Made by a program: the position numbers and the translations under genes
NCBI GenBank assembly: GCA_030765065.1
Contig: CM060987.1
Location: 73,108,557-73,172,556 of the forward strand
From: Deroplatys truncata
Lineage: Eukaryota; Arthropoda; Insecta; Mantodea; Mantidae
Reading direction: 5' to 3'
Length of the DNA: 64,000 nt
The notes under the pieces: model-generated
What the model saw: only the letters and a program-made list of their open reading frames with translations
The model's database searches: none
Told to the model about the DNA's origin: nothing
Shown here: positions 58,901 to 64,000 of the stretch, one piece after another
Layout: each line of letters opens with the position of its first letter
How positions within the stretch are numbered: position 1 is the stretch's first letter

Positions 58901-59205
58901 ATTACATAATGCTGAATAAATACTTGAAAATGATCGCGAATTCTAGGATTTGAGTCTTGCTTTCATGGTTTATATGCTGCTTACTTACGGTAATGTCTAG
59001 ATAAAATATTTATAGACTTGTATTGGAATACTCTATAACAATCTTCAGAGAAAATACTGTCCTTTGCTTAGCCTTGTTTTACATTAAGAATTCTTGCAGC
59101 TTTCAGCCTTCGTCAACCAGGCCTGGGACATATGCGCACCCAGCCCCATGTCGCAACTGTATTCTATCTTTTCGCAGTACTATGTTACCAAAAGTGCAGA
59201 TAATA
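58901..59205. other. No recognisable feature
   Basis: Spacer preceding the mariner element. Confidence 0.45.
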
Positions 59206-60437
59206 CGAGGCGCATCCAGAAAGTAAGTATCCCGATGTTGTTTCCTTTGAAGTAAATGTATTTATCTGGGTAAATTAAGCATGCGTAACAGATCTATGAT
59301 GTATCAATCATATGCTGACCGGACAGGTCCCGCCTGGTGCCAGTAGCGCGGCAGCAGTGGCCCAAAATGATGGTTCTTATTCGTTGTCCTGCCATCCGCG
59401 AGGTTCGGTCAGTGATTAAGTTTCTTGCTGCACAAAACATAGCGTCGAACGAAATTCATCGTCAGCTCCATGAGGTCTACGGGCCGAACATCATGAGCAA
59501 AGAGATGGTGCGTGTGGTAGACCGTCCCTGATCAATGACGGCCTTGTTGATCTCCTGCGGCAGCGCATCTGGAGAACTGTCGCTTCACGATTACGGAGCT
59601 CAGCAGCCATTTTCCACAGATATCGCGATCCACGTTGCATAAAATTGTCACTAAGCAACTGCTGTTCAGGAAATTGTGTGCCAGGTGGGTGCCGAAAAAC
59701 CTGACTCCCAGCACAAAACGAAATGCTCAGGAGCAACACTGACATTTCTGCAGCGGTATCATGATGACGGCGGGGAGTTCGTCGGCAGGATCGTCAAGGG
59801 CGATGAGACGTGGATTTCGCACTTTGCCCCGGAAACCAGGCAGCAGGCAATGCATTGGCATCACAGTCGATCTCCAGTCAAGACGAAATTCAAACAGACT
59901 GTGTCGGTGCAGGAAGTTAGGTGCACGATGTTCTGGGACAGGGCGGGCATTCTGCTCATTGACTTCCTGCCCAGAGGTGAAACAGTGAACGCTGACAGTT
60001 ACTGTGAAACACTGTGGAAATTGCGGCGTACCATTCAAAATAAGAGGCGTGAAATGCAGGTGTTGCGCTGCTCCATGACAATGCTCGTCCACATACGGCT
60101 CGGCGCACAGCAACTGTTCTGCAGGAGTTGCCTGGGAGCTGGTTGATCATCTACCATACAGTCATGATCATGCTCCCAGCGATTTCCATCTTTTCTTGCA
60201 CCTCAAGAAATTCCGTCCTCCGGTCAGCGTTTTTACACACGCTGGTTCCATTCACAGGCGGCAGACTTCTACGACATAGGAGCACAAAATTTGATCCCAC
60301 GATATGACAACTGTCTCACTTCTTGTGGTGATTATGTCGAAAAATAGCTCAAACATTGCTGCACCAGTTGCCAATAAAGTTTTTTATGTAACTATGTTTT
60401 TAAGAAATAGGGAAACTTACCTTCTGGATGCGCCTCT
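59206..60437 (+). mobile_element. Mariner element with both inverted repeats
   Basis: The left end reads CGAGGCGCATCCAGAAAGTA and the reverse complement of the right end reads AGAGGCGCATCCAGAAGGTA. Both are bordered by TA (59204-59205 and 60438-60439). At 1232 bp it is close to the usual mariner length. GC content is higher than the flanks, consistent with a later arrival than the AT-rich background. Confidence 0.88.
59337..60355 (+). pseudogene. Mariner transposase, frameshifted
   Basis: It would bind the element's inverted repeats and catalyse cut-and-paste transposition. The N-terminal DNA-binding part reads IREVRSVIKFLAAQNIASNE near 59395 and GPNIMSKEMVR near 59482, followed by ITELSSHFPQISRSTLHKIV in another frame near 59592. 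A linker block CARWVPKNLTPSTKR comes next (family: ARWVPH.LT..Q). The catalytic half starts at VKGDETWISHFAPETRQQAM near 59797, with the first Asp present, and continues with GILLIDFLPRGETVNADSYC near 59948. After a frameshift, LLHDNARPHTARRTATVLQE near 60065 carries the second Asp. The C-terminus reads QRFYTRWFHSQAADFYD and IPRYDNCL. At least two frameshifts and an early stop make it inactive, though most of the sequence is still well preserved. Confidence 0.88.
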
Positions 60438-60439
60438 TA

Positions 60440-61313
60440 TGTTGGATAACTCTCAGTTGTCTCCTTATATGTGCATATTAGCTCTAGTTTCATTCAGATA
60501 TTTTCATTTTACTCCACTATCTGCGCTGTCACATCCCAACAGCGTATACATATACTTTGTACTAACCTGGCTTACCCGGCGTGGCACGGGTTACTATTTA
60601 AATCTCCAATGATGATTTAATTAATTTAATTTACCTCCTCCCTATGCTTAATGTAATTTCTGAACAATGAAATTGAAGACTTTTTGGTGAAACCTCCTCT
60701 TTACCGCTTATGATTTAATTTAGGAAAGGCGCGTGATATCCCTAATAACGGATGAAAAATGCGCTAATATTCACGGAAATGGGTATGAAACATCAGTATA
60801 TGTATTTCGAATTTCTTTAACATTCACTCCTCATTATTCCACATTTTTGAAATTTATTTAAGCTTCATCCTTTAGCGGTAAAAGCATGATTGGAAGGGCA
60901 GAGTAATTTTTTTAAATAATCACACGAGATGAAATATTGAGCCTTCTCTTTAGTCCCATAGTTATTTACTAATATATACGCTACACAACTTTTAGTGTAT
61001 AAACCGCTAACATTAGTGTTCAACTCAATAAAGGCAAATCTGCTGAATATGAAGATTTCCCCACCTCAGGCCATCATCCAAAACTTTTGGAAATCACATA
61101 CATTCTATAACCATTCTCAGTTATAAAATATCGGTTGACTAATTTCTGATGCGTTCGAGATTCGACACAATTTTCTCTTTGTATGAATTTTTGCCAATAA
61201 TGAGCTAGATTATATCATTGTATGAAATACAACAAAACCTTCTTTAATAAAGGTTGATAAAAGATTTTGGCATACGTATATTTTGTTTTGCTCTGACTTC
61301 TAGATTTAAATTG
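60440..61313. other. No recognisable feature
   Basis: Nothing recognised. Confidence 0.45.
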
Positions 61314-61486
61314 AGTTTTAGCTTATGGGCACTCTTTGACTGCTATGGCTATTAGCGTACCATTCTACATTGCGCGTGAAAGATCGGAAATTTTGCTGCT
61401 TGAGGTTCTTATACTTCCCTGCCGAAAAAAGTCCATCGCCCTCCGCTGGGTTTGAACCCGCGAACCCCTAGACCACGGAGGACGAC
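61314..61486 (-). mobile_element. tRNA-derived SINE, family B, copy 5, internally deleted
   Basis: It has the same tail (GAGTTTTAGCTTATGGGCAC) and head (reversed GGGTTTGAACCCGCG) as the other family B copies, but lacks about 100 bp of the body, including the CAGAGGCCTCTTTATCAGG block. Confidence 0.8.
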
Positions 61487-62399
61487 ACACTTTCTTCTCA
61501 GTTGGACATCTATGAATATTGTTTGCAATCAAATATCGCGAATTTTGTTTTATTTTACATGAACTTTCTGTAGAATATTCAAAAATAGTTTCTACTCCAC
61601 GGCTTTCTCATCGAGTAAACAGTCATTTTATACTCTGTGGCATTCTAGGCAGAAAATCAAGGCTCTCTTCGGGCATGTTCAGAACGTTCCTATAATAATA
61701 TCCGGACCTTTTAAATTATTCTTAGACGTTTAGGAGTTGAAATTGGGGGCTACCTTATAGCCTATGTCCCTTAGGGACAACAGAGTCTTTCACTGGTGAT
61801 AGGGTCTAAAATCGGCCTAGTGGCTTTCGAGGTTCTCTCTCCCACTCTCTCTCATACATACATAATTCCTGCCTTTGTAATCTATACTAATATTATAAAC
61901 AGAGAAAAATTCTGTGTGGGGTGTATGTGCATAGGATAATCTCGGAAACTGCTAAACCAATTTTAATAATTGTTTCACCATTTAAAAGCGCTGTTCCTCC
62001 CAGGCACAGCTACAATACACGCGTTAGTTTCAATTTATAAGTGACTAAAATACTAAAAACCTGTACAAAACCAGTATAATAGAATACGACTCTTTTTGAA
62101 GTTATAAAGAGCATAATTAAAAAGAAGGCTTTGACTTTTCCTTGAGAATGTCGCAGACTAGAAATCAATTTTATTGATTTAACATAAACATTTGTCAATA
62201 TGCTTATCTAACACAATTACTCGACTATTATGATGTTTGCCTCGCCCTCAACGCTAACATACAGGTTGTGCAGCATTTTAGAACTTGAAAAATTGATGCA
62301 GTAATTTGTATCATAAATTATTTAAATGTAAAGAATGATTATATTATGAATATGCATTTTTGTGTGACATTGATTTGAGATGTTTGTTGATTGTAATTA
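61487..62399. other. Unassigned, with a short common interspersed motif at 61880-62000
   Basis: CTATACTAATATTATAAACA followed by GGATAATCTCGGAAACTGCT and CAATTTTAATAATTG resembles a motif found in many insect repeats (the generic form is aactactggaccgattttgatgaa). The family was not determined. Confidence 0.4.
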
Positions 62400-63055
62400 T
62401 TGTTGAGAAGTGGGTCTATACTGCCTTACTGAAACTGACAATAATAGCGTGCAATAATGCAGCGAGGGGGTGAGCTGTTTATCATTATTGGAAACGAGGA
62501 AGTTACGTAATATTGGCGCGTTTTTCTTTTAGAATTTGCTGGAACATTTCCCTAGAGCATATGTATTCATAATTTTCATTGGATATAAAAATAGACGCTA
62601 ATGTTGGCGCGTTTTATTAGCCAATTGCAGCTCAGTTATAATCTTTAGGCATATCTATATGTATGAGTATAAAAGAGCCAAGTCAGTGGTAGATCGCTTC
62701 CAGTTCATCAAAATTCTCTGTACACTACACGTCGCATTCCCGTCAGTTCGTCGAAAATATTTGTATGATACACGTCGCCGTCAGTCCAGCAGAAATATTA
62801 CACGTCGGCTATCGATTCACAAGTTACGCGTAGCAGAATTATGAAAAATCTAAAGTGTTGTAAAGTTAATTATACAAAAAGTTGAAGTACGCGAATTAAG
62901 AGTGATCAGTAATGAAGTTATTATAACAGTTTCAGTTTGGCGAGTGTCAAGATCAATGTGTAAATGTGATAGTAAATGTGTTCGACAATAAAAGTGTAAA
63001 ACAAATTCTTTCATCAGTGTTATTTTTGGATAAGAGACTCCCTTCCGTTTACACA
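62400..63055 (+). repeat. Possible solo LTR
   Basis: A TATA box (TATAAAA, 62668-62674), an initiator-like TTCCAGTTC about 30 bp downstream and an AATAAAA signal at 62987-62993 lie within 330 bp, the compact promoter-plus-polyA layout of a U3-R-U5 unit. The proposed outer limits TGTTGAGAAG (62401) and TTTACACA (63047-63054) are a guess, since no target duplication was found. The U3-like part carries TTGGCGCGTTTT twice (62513-62524 and 62603-62614). No coding region follows. Confidence 0.4.
62668..62674 (+). promoter_or_regulatory. TATA box in the possible solo LTR
   Basis: TATAAAA with an initiator-like TTCCAGTTC about 30 bp downstream; predicted start near 62700. Confidence 0.5.
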
Positions 63056-64000
63056 ACCTGTATAAAGAGAAGTGCTTGACCAAAAGATAATAGCTAGCCG
63101 GAGGACAGAGAACCAAAATTAAATAAAATAACAGTAGCATGCTTTCAAACAAAAACTAATACTGCCGCAAATTGCTAACACCAGATGGAGCTAACAAACC
63201 TAACAAATGAATCACGTCACAAAATGGATTCACCACGTGGAGTAAACACAAATACAAGCATATACAAATAAAGTTACTTCAAAATCTATCGAGAAGAGAT
63301 TAAGGAAATCAGTGATACAACTTCGAATAAAATTTCCTACCCATTTCTTTAAACATAGAAAGATTTTTTCATCTGATATTAGAAATATGACGAGATGTTA
63401 CAAATTTATAAGGAGTAAAGCGGAGATTCGTCATAAAATCCTGTAGGTCGTATAGAATTCCTAAAGAATACCGGGAAGGTAAATGAAAAGCATTAAATCG
63501 TGATTTGAGATTTAATGTCATCCACGCAACGTCGTTTAAGCCAGCTAGTGCTAGTGTAAATATATTTACATTTTGACAGGATAAATTATACAAACTAGTG
63601 AGTGGTTTATATCTGATCAGTTCCGGTATATTGCTGCTAATGAAAAGGTGGGAGTTGACTGAGATGAGGAGGAAGGAGGACACCGCCCTAAGAGCCAACA
63701 GGTCTAGACAGATTACTGAAGTGCGACGTCTGGCACGGAGTCACCGGGTGCTTGAACGGGTTTACGGGGCGAAACACACTAAGGACTCTTAACCCGAAAT
63801 GAGTGCCGCTTTCTCGAATCCACTTACCGCCGCTGCATTCTGTTTTAACTTCTAGCAAACTATTACGGATGACCTTTCGCAATTAGCTGCATGTACCGCC
63901 TATAAGAACAGCCACGCAATACTCTAGTTAACTGGGCGGCCAAGTTGGACGTAGAAATCCTCTTGGAATTTAAGATAAGAGCACTATATGGACGAGGAGT
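63056..64000. other. No recognisable feature
   Basis: A 109-codon minus-strand frame (63369-63698) and a GC-richer patch at 63640-63800 have no recognisable domain. Confidence 0.4.

Noticed and set aside
59727-60113. 128-codon minus-strand frame
   Set aside because: Shadow of the mariner transposase.
63598-63792. 64-codon basic frame
   Set aside because: Charged composition looks protein-like but has no recognisable domain and no splice or start support.
1-64000. CRISPR arrays, operons, bacterial promoters or phage genes
   Set aside because: No direct-repeat/spacer structure, no dense coding, and clear eukaryotic transposable elements throughout.

Overview
This window is repeat-dominated, AT-rich nuclear DNA from an arthropod, most probably an insect with a large genome. 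A cockroach, termite or stick-insect type genome would fit the mix of tRNA-derived SINEs and transposases, but that placement is a guess. I see no operons, no prokaryotic signals and no convincing intact host exon. Nearly everything I can name is a transposable element or a decayed piece of one.

Layout. Left part (1-16 kb): copies of an unclassified 0.9-kb interspersed repeat (called family A here) at 1-1960 and 3866-4765; tRNA-headed SINEs at 3191-3421, 5747, 7585, 11114 and 13349; a 131-codon hydrophobic reading frame at 7978-8373; a transposase scrap at 11584; and a degenerate 165-bp tandem duplication at 14.2-14.5 kb. Middle-left (16.9-26.4 kb): a dead Penelope-like reverse transcriptase, a complete but dead IS630/Tc1/mariner-type element with both inverted repeats (19553-20882), two antisense SINEs, and more family A copies, including a truncated tandem pair at 24.8-26.4 kb. 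Centre (26.4-36.3 kb): mostly unrecognised sequence, with an inverted pair of a 240-bp repeat flanking another family A copy.

The most interesting stretch is 36.3-39.1 kb. A THAP-domain transposon remnant with inverted ends and TTAA target duplications (Kolobok-like) ends 160 bp upstream of a promoter that carries a clustered heat-shock element, a TATA box and a long leader. The leader holds tiny ORFs and is followed by AATAAA signals, but no recognisable protein follows.

Right part (39.8-64 kb): three 3' ends of non-LTR retrotransposon reverse transcriptases (one split by a nested SINE), an internally deleted mariner-type element (41024-41826), an old full-length Ty3/Gypsy element with both LTRs on the minus strand (45312-49716), further SINEs and family A copies, a mariner with both inverted repeats (59206-60437), and a compact TATA-plus-polyA block at 62.4-63.05 kb that looks like a solo LTR.

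There is no gene network to describe. The window records successive waves of insertion, with clear nesting: family A into family A, and a SINE into a reverse transcriptase. Every transposase or polymerase reading frame I could follow is broken by stops or frameshifts. Protein-family calls come from my reading of translated motifs, not from a database search.
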